From: Streptomyces sp. H39-S7 | Lineage (GTDB): Bacteria > Actinomycetota > Actinomycetes > Streptomycetales > Streptomycetaceae | Assembly: GCF_027158205.1 (NCBI RefSeq) | Contig: NZ_JAPVLU010000022.1 | Span: 43,479 to 107,478, forward strand | DNA length: 64,000 nucleotides | Direction of reading: 5' to 3' | In this document: piece after piece, positions 38,001 through 45,178 of the stretch | How the letters are laid out: each line of letters opens with the position of its first letter | Position numbering within the stretch: the first letter of the stretch is position 1 | The notes under the pieces: generated by a model | Seen by the model: the letters and a program-made list of their open reading frames with translations, nothing else | Databases searched by the model: none | Told to the model about the DNA's origin: nothing | Translations under genes and position numbers: made by a program

Positions 38001-38283
38001 CGGACAACGGCAGTACCTGGCCGAGATCCACCGTGCCGACGGCCGACCCGATCTGGCCGTGCCGCTATACGAAGCCAACCTCGCCCATTGGCAGTTAACC
38101 CTCGGCGACCACCCGAACGTCCTGATCGCCCAACTCACCCTGGCGGACACTCACCAGGAGGCCGGCGCACACCGAAAGGCGATCGCCCTTTATCACGCAG
38201 CCCTCGACCGGGTCGAGCCCACCCTGGGCTCGGAGAACGCGCTCGTCGCACAGATCCGCGCAAGGATCAGCTCGGTCGAATAG
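35086..38283 (+). CDS. STAND-type NTPase with kinesin-light-chain-like TPR repeats
   Basis: A 1065-residue protein. The N-terminus (about 1-40) contains GSIAAHRIGTAITG, a motif shared with the protein encoded at 38523. An NB-ARC-like NTPase follows (about 50-330): CVGR, P-loop LGGVGKST near residue 87, Walker B WLLVFDNVED near 160, and GQLPLALEQAGAYL. After a winged-helix-like region come about 14 TPR units of 42 residues (H-P-x-T-L...N-L-A...Y...A-G-D pattern). STAND NTPases are signal-triggered switches in immunity and regulation; target unknown. A TTA codon at 38095-38097 suggests dependence on the bldA tRNA. Confidence 0.85.
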   Translation: MTNFTFQAAGAGSIAAHRIGTAITGPVTILSAELLNSARDVQAPGGLTNLPPVPLCVGRTDALDRLHGLFVAQPGQRACGAAVVQGLGGVGKSTLALAYAHRHRRDHTVAWWIAADSPARIEQSLANLALRLIPAWAGSASTEERVAWAMMWLHWHPGWLLVFDNVEDPADLRPYVGAPDGYVIATSRRAAGWPTSVTPLALDVLDLIEASELLCRHACGNSPTPRQTQEVRALAADLGQLPLALEQAGAYLAQNPTIGIESYRRRLVGKLDKAPDGVDPERTIARIWGQTIGTLAERNPLAVAILSTLAWLAPDDIPVELLASVADDSDDLHEALGILGVYCMVSLTRDAVSVHRLVQTTIRSQSTLGGTAPAGRLEAERLLCAAVVPLGEPPSSGRSSAWDRLLPHVVALAATTPDGHSDTFPAGRYASAASYLTDLGHDARAVPLLTAALASCEALAGAEHELTMKVRANLANAYHGARDFGRSIAILEPLVAQCEQVFGDSHPGTLTVASNLATSYRDSGDLTRAVALHEGTLARRRRALGDDHPDTLVSCEELACTYQVSGDLVGAVSLHEATLTQYERSLGPTHPVTLSSQNNLAAAYLAAGDLSRAIPLYTAVLAHRQRALGDSAPETISSRNNLAAAHLSAGRPEKAAHHLETALAQSEEAYGEAHPETIAVRANLGCAYRDAGNASRSVALLESAAAQSAHLLGDTHPQTLTTRNGLADAYRAAGDNARAIAQYNAVLNHRAELLGEIHPHTLATRSNLAKAHSAAGDLAHAVLLYTTTVTQCEQVFGESHPDTLANCISLAEALRLTDDPARAVPLLETTLERCVRSLSEDHPHTVVCRINLAAAHLTAGDVGRAIQLLEAATQHADRIFGDIHPHTVTGKVHLAAAYLESGNAAQAVAILEDIRSQLDVELGGTHPQTLHATAMLARAHGRSGGLARAAELLEHTVALTGKELGATHPDTLGQRQYLAEIHRADGRPDLAVPLYEANLAHWQLTLGDHPNVLIAQLTLADTHQEAGAHRKAIALYHAALDRVEPTLGSENALVAQIRARISSVE

Positions 38284-38312
38284 GCCGCTTCGGGGGCTAA
38301 CCATGGGTACTC

Positions 38313-38337
38313 CAGGGAAATTTCTTCGTTTTCCCTG
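38313..38337 (+). terminator. Terminator of the STAND NTPase gene
   Basis: CAGGGAAA and TTTCCCTG form a perfect 8-bp stem around a T-rich 9-nt loop, 30 nt after the stop. The low GC of this hairpin contrasts with others in the window. Confidence 0.65.
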
Positions 38338-38522
38338 ATCAGCAGCCTGGTGGTCGAAAGTGTAGTCCGGCTGAGCCAGGGGACAGGAAGGTGTTCGCTT
38401 GACTCGCGCGAAGTAAGGCCGGCCGACGGGCCGCGAGTTGCGGAGTTGCCGGGTGCGAGCTGGCTGGGCGTCCTAGTCTGATGCCCCAGCCGCAGTCAAT
38501 GACAGGAACTCAGAGGTGGGTT

Positions 38523-38939
38523 GTGGGAGCGGAGATCTCGCAGTTCGTGGAGCAGACAGGGCCGTATCTGAGCGCGGCCTTGGGTGCCTATGGTGCAGGG
38601 GTGCTGGCCCGGGCTGAGGACGCTGCGGTGGGAGCGACGGCGAACGCCGGGCGCAGCATATTGCAAGCGGTCTGGCGGCGCCGGGGCCCGGCCGGGCGCC
38701 CGGAACTGGAGGCGGCGGTGCGTGAGGCTGCCGAGGAGCCGGAAGACGCTGACGCTGCGGCCGCGCTGCGCCAGCAGATCAAGCGGACGCTACGGGAGGA
38801 TCCGCAGTTGCTTGCCGAACTGGCCGCCCAGCTTCCCGCAGCCGGCGTGGTGACGATCACCGCGTCCGGTGAGCGGTCCATCGCCGCACAGACCATCGGC
38901 ACGGCCATCACCGGCGACAACACCACGATCCGTCGGTGA
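38523..38939 (+). CDS. Small partner protein sharing the SIAA-IGTAITG motif with the STAND NTPase
   Basis: A 138-residue protein. An Ala/Gly-rich helix (TGPYLSAALGAYGAGVLARAED) may insert in or lie on a membrane. An Arg-rich segment and a highly acidic helix (AAVREAAEEPEDADAAAAL) follow. The C-terminus reads GERSIAAQTIGTAITGDNTT, nearly the same as the STAND protein's N-terminal GSIAAHRIGTAITGPVT. I know of no assigned function. GTG 38523 with AGAGG 6 nt upstream is preferred; ATG 38481 and 38499 are alternatives. It is the last intact gene of the accessory block. Confidence 0.6.
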   Translation: MGAEISQFVEQTGPYLSAALGAYGAGVLARAEDAAVGATANAGRSILQAVWRRRGPAGRPELEAAVREAAEEPEDADAAAALRQQIKRTLREDPQLLAELAAQLPAAGVVTITASGERSIAAQTIGTAITGDNTTIRR

Positions 38940-39096
38940 CCGACCCCCGGCCCAGCATGAGCGCCGCCTCCGCAGTCCTGATCGCGTGCTCCTGGACGCA
39001 GGCGTCAATGTTGCCACCCAGTCCCTCACCGTACGTGTCCATACCGATATCCCGTGAATAGCCCCAGATCAGCACTGCCTGGTTCTGTTCGCCTAC
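38940..39096. other. Junction sequence before the right repeat copy
   Basis: About 157 bases lie between the partner-protein gene and the repeat. An open reading stretch on the minus strand (AVLIWGYSRDIGMDTYGEGL and onward) has a protein-like, unbiased composition but no start of its own. It could be a gene fragment brought in with the block. Nothing more can be supported. Confidence 0.3.
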
Positions 39097-39257
39097 TGGC
39101 ACCAGTGGCAACTGCTGTAACCGTCGCTGAGCAGCACCGGCACCCCGCGCTCGCGGGCCTCGGCGAACGCCTCCGCGCCCCACGGCCACCAGTCCACAGG
39201 GTTGTCCGCGTGCTGGAGGAGGTAGGGAGAGGTGGAACGGCTGAGTCGATTGGCCAT
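39093..39257 (-). pseudogene. Truncated 5' copy of the DUF255 gene
   Basis: It encodes the first 53 residues of the DUF255 protein with one substitution (Val to Asp at residue 45) and stops one codon after the C-x-x-C redox motif (SSCHWCQ, then TAG). The intact gene continues SSCHWCHVMAH. ATG, ribosome-binding region and upstream sequence are all duplicated, so the fragment may still be transcribed. It is a by-product of the duplication that borders the accessory block. Confidence 0.93.
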
Positions 39258-39301
39258 GTACCCACCCTCACACACGGTGTCGCCCTGCGACGTGTACGGC
39301 A
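39097..39301. repeat. Direct repeat, right copy (205 bp)
   Basis: This is the partner of 33010-33214 (203 of 205 bases identical, same orientation, offset 6087). Its right flank leads straight into the ribosome-binding site of the next gene. The DUF255 gene and the 39340 gene were therefore probably divergent neighbours before the block entered. Confidence 0.97.
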
Positions 39302-39339
39302 GGACACCTGGGGCGGGCGGGCGACCAGGGGGAGCTACG

Positions 39340-42300
39340 TTGAGAGAAGCGCCAGAGCCGGCGAACCCGTCCGGGAGGGACCGGGCGGAGGTCGAGAGCC
39401 GGGTGAAGCTGGCCGTGGTCGAGGAGGCGCGCGGCAGCACGGCGGCGGACGCGGAGCGGCTGCTGCGGCGGGCGCTGGACTCGCTGGACGAGATCATGGC
39501 GCAGGCCGCCGCGGAGTACGCGCTCTACCTGCGGGCTGCCGGCACCGGGCCGGGCGGGCCGACGGGGCTCGCCGGGCGGTTCGGCCGCGAGACGGTGACG
39601 ACCGCCGTGATCACCGCGGGGGCGGTCGGGGCGACCGCGTTCGCCGTGGACGTGATCGGCCAGAACCTGTCGGCCGGGGCGTCCCTCACCACCGGGCTGG
39701 CCGCGGGGGCGGTCGGAGCGCTCGCCGTGGGGCTCAGGGGCCCGCGCGGGAACGAGCCGGCCGCGTCGGCCGACGATCCGGCCCCGTACCGGCTGCGCTG
39801 GCTGGACGCGGTGGAGCAGCGCGGTATCCGGCCCTTCCTCGAACAGCACCGGAGCCGGGCCACGGCGGAGTCCGCCGCCTCCCGGTCCTCCTCCCCCACC
39901 GCGACCAGCGGTCGGCACCAGGTCCCGGCGCCCCGCAGGACCGACCGCAGCGCCGCCGCCAGGACCCGGTCCGTGCTGGAGCAGTCGTTCGGTCAGCTCC
40001 CGTCGGCGGAGGGCCCGTTCGCCGGCCGCCGCAAGCAGCTCGCGCAGATCACCCAGTGGGTGCACCAGGCCCGGGTGTCCACGGAGACCAAACCGACCGT
40101 CGTCGTCCTGCACGGCCCGGCCGGCGCCGGGGCGACCACCCTCGCGGTGCGCGCCGCTCGCCAGCTGCGCGACCAGTTCCGCGGCTCGTGCGTGGTGGAC
40201 CTGCGCGGCGGGGCCCTGGACGAACGCCCGCTGCCGACCCGGGACGCGCTGCTGCACCTGCTCAACCGGCTCGGCGCGCCCCGCGAGCAGTTGCTGTTCC
40301 GCGAGCGCCCCAACCACGAGCAGCACCTGCGGCGTCTCGCCGACCAATACCAGAAGCATCTGACGGGCACGCCGGTGACGATCGTGCTCGACGACGCCTC
40401 CGACGCGGAACAGGTACGGATGCTGGTCCCCGAGCGGTCCGAGGCGCTGGTGCTCGTCACCGCCCGCGAGCCGCTCTCCCTGGACCTGCCGAACGCGTGG
40501 GTGCACAGCCTGCCCATCGGCCCGCTCCACGCCGACGACGCCCATGAGCTGCTGAGTGAGCTGGCCAGGGCCGCGAAGGCGCCCGAGCCCACCACGGTGG
40601 AGTCCGAGCGGCTGCGGCTGCTGTGCGACGGCCTGCCGATCGCGCTGCGGATAGCGGGCGCGGCGCTGGCGGACCACGGCACGGCCGCCGGGCTCGCCGC
40701 CGACCTGGAGGCGTACGGGCCGCAGGAGGCCGTCGAGCGGATGCTCGCGCTGCGCTACCGCGACCAGTCCGAACCGTCCAGGCGGCTGCTGCGCCGGCTG
40801 GCGCTCGCCGGACGGACCAGCTTCGGCGCGGCGGCCGCCGCCGCGCTGCTGGCCACCGACGAGCAGGAGGCCGGCCGCCGGCTGGACGAACTGGCGCGGG
40901 CCGGGCTGATCGAGCACATCCGCGGCAGCCGCTACCGGCCGCACGACCTGGTCCGCCGCTTCGCCCACGCCCGGCTGCTGGACGAGGAGGACCCGGCCGA
41001 GCGCGCCGCCGCCCACGAGCGGCTGATCCGCAGCTACGCCGAGCTGGCCAACGCCGTGATCCGCCTCGTCGAGGGCAAGACGTCCACCCGGGCCGGGCGC
41101 TTCGGCGCCCATGGCTTCGCCTCGCTCGAATCGGCGCTGCGCTGGCTCGACGACGAGTCCAGCTTCATCACCGCCGCGCTGCGGCACGCCGAGGGCGTGG
41201 ACCGCACCGTCGTCCAGGCCCTGCTCGGCGCGCTGTGCGACTACTGCCTGCTGCGCGGCGACCTGTACCGGCTCGGGGAGATCAGCGAGCTGGCGCAGGC
41301 GTCCAAGGCCGCCCCGGACGAGGAGCAGAACATCCTGGTGCGCTCCGTGCAGTGGCGCACCGGCATCGCGGCCCGGCAGCTCGGCGAGCTCGACAAGGCG
41401 CGTTCCACCCTCAGCTCCGTCGTCGACCTGTACTTCGAGGCACAGCACCCGGCGGGCGCCGCCCGTGCGCTGGGCAGCCTCGGCATCACCCTGCACCACC
41501 AGGGCAATCTGCGGGAGGCGGAGATCAAGCTCCGCGAGGCCCTGGAGCTGCAGGCCGCACCGGAGCTCGGTGAGGACCGGGCCTGGACACAGCACGCGCT
41601 GGCGGCCGTGCTGCGCGACATGGGCCAGCTCGGCAAGGCACTGCCGCTGCTGCTCGAATCCCTCGAACTGCACCGGCAGAACGAGAGCGTCAGCGGGCAG
41701 GCCTGGGCGCACCTTCAGCTCGGGCAGGTCCATCTGCGGCTCGGAGCGGTCGACGAGGGCGAGGCGGAGCTGCGCAGCGCCGGCCAGTGCTACGCGCTGA
41801 CCCGTGACCCGCGCGGCGCCGCCTGGACCTGCACCCAGCTCGCCCGCGCCACCCTGCAGCGCGGTGACGCCCAGGGGGCCGCCCGCGAGCTGGACGAGGC
41901 CCTGGTACGCCACCGGGCCTGCGAGGACGCCCGCGGCGAGGCCTGGACGCTGTACTACCTGGGGCACGCGCTGGAGGAGTCGGGCGACAGCGACCAGGCG
42001 CTGCGCACCCTGGAACGGGCCCGTTCCATGTTCAGCCGCATGCGGGACGTGTACGGGCTGGCCTGCGCCCGCCACCACTCGGCCCGGGTCACCCGCGACC
42101 AGCGCGCCGTACGCACCGGCAACCTCCGCAACAGCGGCTTCGCCCGGCAATTGCTCCAGGACGCCCGGCAGGACTTCCGGCGGATCGGTGTCGAGCACGG
42201 CGAGGCGTGGTCCTGCGTGGAGCTCGCGGTGATCGACGCGGGCAACAACCGCTACGTCGAGGCCCTGGCGCTGCTGGACCAGGCCCTCGAGCTCTTCGCC

Positions 42301-42588
42301 GGCCTCGGCGACCGGCGCGGCCAGGACTGGGCGGTCTTCCTGCGCTGCACCGTCCGGCCCCTGCTGTCCGAGGGCGGCGCCGGGCAGGCCGTCGAGGAGC
42401 TGCGCGCGCTGCTGGCCGCGCACCATCCGGGCCGGGACCCGGACCTGGAGGAGTACGCCGAGGCCTACTCCGTCCTGCTGGAGCGCGGTGCGGCCGCCCC
42501 CGGCGGCGGCTGGGAGGCGTGGCGGCTGGGCATGCTGCCGCGGCGATCGGCGCGCATGGTCATGGACCTGCTGCCGATCACGCCCTGA
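39340..42588 (+). CDS. NTPase-like/TPR regulatory protein with degenerate P-loop
   Basis: A 1082-residue protein. An N-terminal helical head holds two hydrophobic stretches (about 80-130: TVTTAVITAGAVGATAFAVD and TTGLAAGAVGALAVGL). An NB-ARC-like domain (about 225-480) and a winged-helix region (about 480-580) precede about 450 residues of TPR-like repeats. The phosphate loop reads HGPAGAGATTLAVRAA, with Ala where the Walker A lysine should be. TIVLDDASD is Walker B-like and DGLPIALRIAGAAL matches the NB-ARC GLPL motif. TTG 39340 is chosen because GGGGGAG lies 5 nt upstream. The ligand is unknown. Confidence 0.8.
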   Translation: MREAPEPANPSGRDRAEVESRVKLAVVEEARGSTAADAERLLRRALDSLDEIMAQAAAEYALYLRAAGTGPGGPTGLAGRFGRETVTTAVITAGAVGATAFAVDVIGQNLSAGASLTTGLAAGAVGALAVGLRGPRGNEPAASADDPAPYRLRWLDAVEQRGIRPFLEQHRSRATAESAASRSSSPTATSGRHQVPAPRRTDRSAAARTRSVLEQSFGQLPSAEGPFAGRRKQLAQITQWVHQARVSTETKPTVVVLHGPAGAGATTLAVRAARQLRDQFRGSCVVDLRGGALDERPLPTRDALLHLLNRLGAPREQLLFRERPNHEQHLRRLADQYQKHLTGTPVTIVLDDASDAEQVRMLVPERSEALVLVTAREPLSLDLPNAWVHSLPIGPLHADDAHELLSELARAAKAPEPTTVESERLRLLCDGLPIALRIAGAALADHGTAAGLAADLEAYGPQEAVERMLALRYRDQSEPSRRLLRRLALAGRTSFGAAAAAALLATDEQEAGRRLDELARAGLIEHIRGSRYRPHDLVRRFAHARLLDEEDPAERAAAHERLIRSYAELANAVIRLVEGKTSTRAGRFGAHGFASLESALRWLDDESSFITAALRHAEGVDRTVVQALLGALCDYCLLRGDLYRLGEISELAQASKAAPDEEQNILVRSVQWRTGIAARQLGELDKARSTLSSVVDLYFEAQHPAGAARALGSLGITLHHQGNLREAEIKLREALELQAAPELGEDRAWTQHALAAVLRDMGQLGKALPLLLESLELHRQNESVSGQAWAHLQLGQVHLRLGAVDEGEAELRSAGQCYALTRDPRGAAWTCTQLARATLQRGDAQGAARELDEALVRHRACEDARGEAWTLYYLGHALEESGDSDQALRTLERARSMFSRMRDVYGLACARHHSARVTRDQRAVRTGNLRNSGFARQLLQDARQDFRRIGVEHGEAWSCVELAVIDAGNNRYVEALALLDQALELFAGLGDRRGQDWAVFLRCTVRPLLSEGGAGQAVEELRALLAAHHPGRDPDLEEYAEAYSVLLERGAAAPGGGWEAWRLGMLPRRSARMVMDLLPITP

Positions 42589-42603
42589 GGCCGGCGGCGG
42601 GGA

Positions 42604-42642
42604 GCGCCGGCCGGGCCGGTGTGCGTCCGGCCCGGCCGGCGC
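42604..42642. terminator. Hairpin between convergent genes
   Basis: A perfect 16-bp GC stem (GCGCCGGCCGGGCCGG with its complement, 7-nt loop) lies between stops at 42588 and 42653. It probably works in both directions. Confidence 0.85.
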
Positions 42643-42652
42643 CCTCGGCGCG

Positions 42653-42952
42653 TCAGGAAGCCGGGTTGTCCTGGGCCGCCTGGGCCGCCTGGGCGGCCTG
42701 CGCTTCCCGGTGGGCCCGCAGACCCCGCGACGGCTTCGGAGCGGCCGTCGCGCCGGCGGGGCCCGGGGCCTCCTCGAAGTCGATCTTCTTGAACTGCTTG
42801 ACCATGTTCTTCATCAGGCCCCACAGCGACAGCGCGATGGCCGCGAAGATCACGAAGCCGATGAGGCCGGGCGTCACCTTGTTGTTGTCCAGCTCCTGAG
42901 CGGCGAGCGGGACGTACTGGGTCAGTGCGTGGGAGGCAATCACGGTACCCAT
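42653..42952 (-). CDS. Small membrane protein of unknown function
   Basis: A 99-residue protein. VTPGLIGFVIFAAIALSLWGLMKNM (about residues 27-51) is a single membrane helix. A basic patch (KQFKKIDF) and a Pro/Ala-rich tail with repeated AAQ units follow. The N-terminal 25 residues would face outside. I recognise no family with a known role. It is encoded next to mca and may be cotranscribed with it, although a hairpin lies between. ATG 42952 is the likely start; GTG 42943 is possible. Confidence 0.7.
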   Translation of the reverse strand: MGTVIASHALTQYVPLAAQELDNNKVTPGLIGFVIFAAIALSLWGLMKNMVKQFKKIDFEEAPGPAGATAAPKPSRGLRAHREAQAAQAAQAAQDNPAS

Positions 42953-42967
42953 TGTGCGCTAGGCCCT

Positions 42968-43008
42968 GTCCGGCGGATCACGGGCGGTCCGTGGACCGTC
43001 CGCCGGAC
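42968..43008 (-). terminator. Nested hairpin after mca
   Basis: Outer arms GTCCGGCGG and CCGCCGGAC (42968-42976, 43000-43008) enclose an inner CGGTCC/GGACCG stem. It lies just past the mca stop and upstream of the small membrane-protein gene, so it may be a partial terminator. Confidence 0.65.
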
Positions 43009-43013
43009 GGGTT

Positions 43014-43886
43014 CTAGAGGGTGCGGATGCCCGCGAAGAGGTCGTCCTCGGGCAGCGAGGTGTCCACGAGCGAGCGTGCGAGCTCGTAGTCCTCGGTCGG
43101 CCAGACCTCCTGCTGGATCTCCATCGGGACGTGGAACCACGCGCCGTCCGGGTCGATCTGGGTGGCGTGCGCGAGCAGCGCCTTGTCGCGGATCTCGAAG
43201 AAGTCGGCGCAGGGCACATGGGTGCTGATCTGCCGCTCGGGGCGGTCGAACTGCTTCCAGCGCTCCAGCCACTCCGCGTACGGGGACTCCAGGCCGCGGG
43301 AGAGCAGCGCCTCGTGCATGGCGACGGTGCGGGCCCGGTTGAAGCCCTGGTTGTAGTAGAGCTTCTGCGGCGTCCACGGCTCGCCGGCGTCGGGGTAGCG
43401 CTCCGGGTCGCCCGCCGCCTCGAAGGCGACCATGGAGATCTTGTGGGTCATGATGTGGTCGGGGTGCGGGTAGCCGCCGTTCTCGTCGTAGGTGGTGATC
43501 ACCTGCGGCTTGAACTCGCGGATCAGCTTCACCAGGGCCCCGGCGGCCTCGTCCACGTCCTGCACGGCGAAACAGCCGTCGGGCAGCGGGGGCAGCGGGT
43601 CGCCCTCGGGGAGGCCGGAGTCGACGAAGCCGAGCCAGGACTGCTTGACGCCCAGGATCTCGCGGGCCTCGTCCATCTCCTTGGCGCGGACCTCGTGGAT
43701 GTGCTCCTCGATGTAGGGGTCACCCTGGAGCTTGGGGTTGAGCACCGAACCGCGTTCCCCGCCGGTGCAGGTGGCGACCAGTACGCCCACCCCCTCGGAC
43801 ACGTACTTGGCCATGGTGGCCGCACCCTTGCTCGACTCGTCGTCGGGGTGGGCGTGGACGGCCATCAGTCGCAGCTGCTCAGTCAA
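43014..43886 (-). CDS. mca: Mycothiol S-conjugate amidase
   Basis: A 290-residue zinc amidase. The N-terminal metal motif HAHPDDESSKGA (H-x-x-D-D) and the later GGYPHPDHIMTH histidines are those of the Mca/MshB family. The length and the C-terminal region WFHVPMEIQQEVWPTEDYEL favour Mca over MshB. It cleaves mycothiol conjugates of electrophiles and antibiotics, releasing a mercapturic acid for export. Mycothiol is the actinobacterial thiol buffer. TTG 43886 is the start. It is divergent from the DUF4307-like gene. Confidence 0.93.
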   Translation of the reverse strand: MTEQLRLMAVHAHPDDESSKGAATMAKYVSEGVGVLVATCTGGERGSVLNPKLQGDPYIEEHIHEVRAKEMDEAREILGVKQSWLGFVDSGLPEGDPLPPLPDGCFAVQDVDEAAGALVKLIREFKPQVITTYDENGGYPHPDHIMTHKISMVAFEAAGDPERYPDAGEPWTPQKLYYNQGFNRARTVAMHEALLSRGLESPYAEWLERWKQFDRPERQISTHVPCADFFEIRDKALLAHATQIDPDGAWFHVPMEIQQEVWPTEDYELARSLVDTSLPEDDLFAGIRTL

Positions 43887-43913
43887 GGCTGGATCCTCTA
43901 GTCATCAGTAGTG

Positions 43914-43966
43914 GCCCCCTCGTTCCATGTAAAGGGCGCCTCCTATAGTGACCGAAGCGAGGGGGC
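43914..43966. promoter_or_regulatory. Divergent promoter region with an inverted repeat
   Basis: GCCCCCTCG (43914-43922) and CGAGGGGGC (43958-43966) are perfect 9-bp arms around a 35-bp centre that contains TATAGT (43944-43949), a good -10 for the plus-strand gene. A TTCCATGT octamer occurs twice nearby (43923-43930, 43973-43980). The arrangement could bring one regulator to both mca and the plus-strand gene. Confidence 0.45.
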
Positions 43967-44001
43967 AATTAATTCCATGTCCCCCACCGGAAGGAACGAT
44001 C

Positions 44002-44412
44002 ATGGCTGCGGTGCGCGAGGGGCTGCCCGAAGGGCGCTACGGACGCGGCGCCGACGCGCGGGCCGACCGGCGGCTGAAGATCATCGGCCTGGTGCTGGGC
44101 GTGCTGGCACTGGGCGGGATCGGCTGGTTCGGCTGGCACTCGGTCGCGGGCACGGACGTGAGCGGCGAGGTCATCAAGTCCCGCGCGGTCTCCGACCGGA
44201 CCGTGGAAATCCATCTGGAGGTCCGCAAGGACGCCGGAACGGTCGCCGTGTGCACCCTGCGATCGGTGGACGAGGACCACACCGAGGTGGGACGCATGGA
44301 CGTGACCCTGCGCGACCACAAGAAGCAGATAGACACCGTGGTCACCATGCGGACCACTCACCGCGGGGAGACCGCCGAGCTGCTCGGCTGCAAACCGGCG
44401 GGCCAGGGCTGA
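44002..44412 (+). CDS. DUF4307-like single-pass membrane protein
   Basis: A 136-residue protein. An Arg-rich cytoplasmic head (RYGRGADARADRRLK) is followed by one membrane helix (about residues 28-47) and an extracytoplasmic beta-rich domain with a Cys pair (VAVCTLRSVDED, LLGCKPAG). Size, topology and position next to mca match the actinobacterial DUF4307 family, whose role is unknown. AAGGA precedes ATG 44002. Confidence 0.8.
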   Translation: MAAVREGLPEGRYGRGADARADRRLKIIGLVLGVLALGGIGWFGWHSVAGTDVSGEVIKSRAVSDRTVEIHLEVRKDAGTVAVCTLRSVDEDHTEVGRMDVTLRDHKKQIDTVVTMRTTHRGETAELLGCKPAGQG

Positions 44413-44578
44413 CCTGCCACGACGGCATACTGACTGACACACCGGTTGCCATACCGATGGTCTCACTGACATTTTCCCGCTGCCTTGTGGCTGCCGGAAT
44501 TGTTAGGCTCCAGGTTTCGCCCCGCCACGCGATGGCAAGGCACTTTGACGCAGTCCCATGTACCTACGAGGAGCACCA

Positions 44579-45076
44579 GTGACCCAGACCAGCGAGAGCG
44601 TCACCTGGCTGACCCAGGAGGCGTACGACCAGCTGAAGGCCGAGCTGGAGTACCTGTCGGGTCCGGCACGCGCTCTGATCATCGCCAAGATCGAGGAAGC
44701 CCGCCAGGAGGGCGACCTCAAGGAGAACGCCGGCTACCACGCTGCGCGCGAGGATCAGGGCAAGCAGGAACTGCGGGTCCGCCAGCTGACCCAGCTGCTG
44801 GAGCGTGCCAAGGTCGGCGAGGCGCCCGCCGACACGGGCGTGGTCGCGCCCGGCATGATCGTCACGATCGCCTTCGACGGCGACGAGGACGACACCATGA
44901 CCTTCCTGGTGGGCTCGCGTGAGTACGTGAGCGACACCCTGGAGACGTTCTCCCCGCAGTCCCCGCTCGGCAAGGGCGTGAGCGGCAAGAAGGCCGGCGA
45001 GAACGCCGTCTACGAGCTGCCGAACGGCAAGAAGTCCTCCGTGAAGATCCTCTCGGTCAAGCCGCACCGCGGCTGA
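44579..45076 (+). CDS. greA: Transcription elongation factor GreA
   Basis: A 165-residue protein. The N-terminal coiled-coil (about 10-80) has the acidic tip region EEARQEGDLKENAGYHAAREDQ, whose Asp/Glu enter the RNA polymerase secondary channel and stimulate cleavage of backtracked RNA. The C-terminal FKBP-like domain (about 90-160) ends SPLGKGVSGKKAGENAVYEL. GTG 44579 is chosen for GAGGAG 4 nt upstream. TAGGCT near 44503 is a plausible -10. It is monocistronic with a strong terminator. Confidence 0.95.
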   Translation: MTQTSESVTWLTQEAYDQLKAELEYLSGPARALIIAKIEEARQEGDLKENAGYHAAREDQGKQELRVRQLTQLLERAKVGEAPADTGVVAPGMIVTIAFDGDEDDTMTFLVGSREYVSDTLETFSPQSPLGKGVSGKKAGENAVYELPNGKKSSVKILSVKPHRG

Positions 45077-45089
45077 CCGGCAGAACACC

Positions 45090-45141
45090 GACGCAGAACG
45101 GGCTCCCCGCCGTGGGTACGGCGGGGAGCCCGTTCTGCGTC
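45090..45141 (+). terminator. Strong terminator of greA
   Basis: A perfect 24-bp stem (45090-45113 with 45118-45141) has a 4-base GGGT loop. It lies 14 nt after the stop codon and has no T-run. The convergent exporter operon ends at 45179. Confidence 0.92.
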
Positions 45142-45178
45142 GCGGGGTCCGGCTTGGGCGGTCCCTGGGCGGGTCGCG

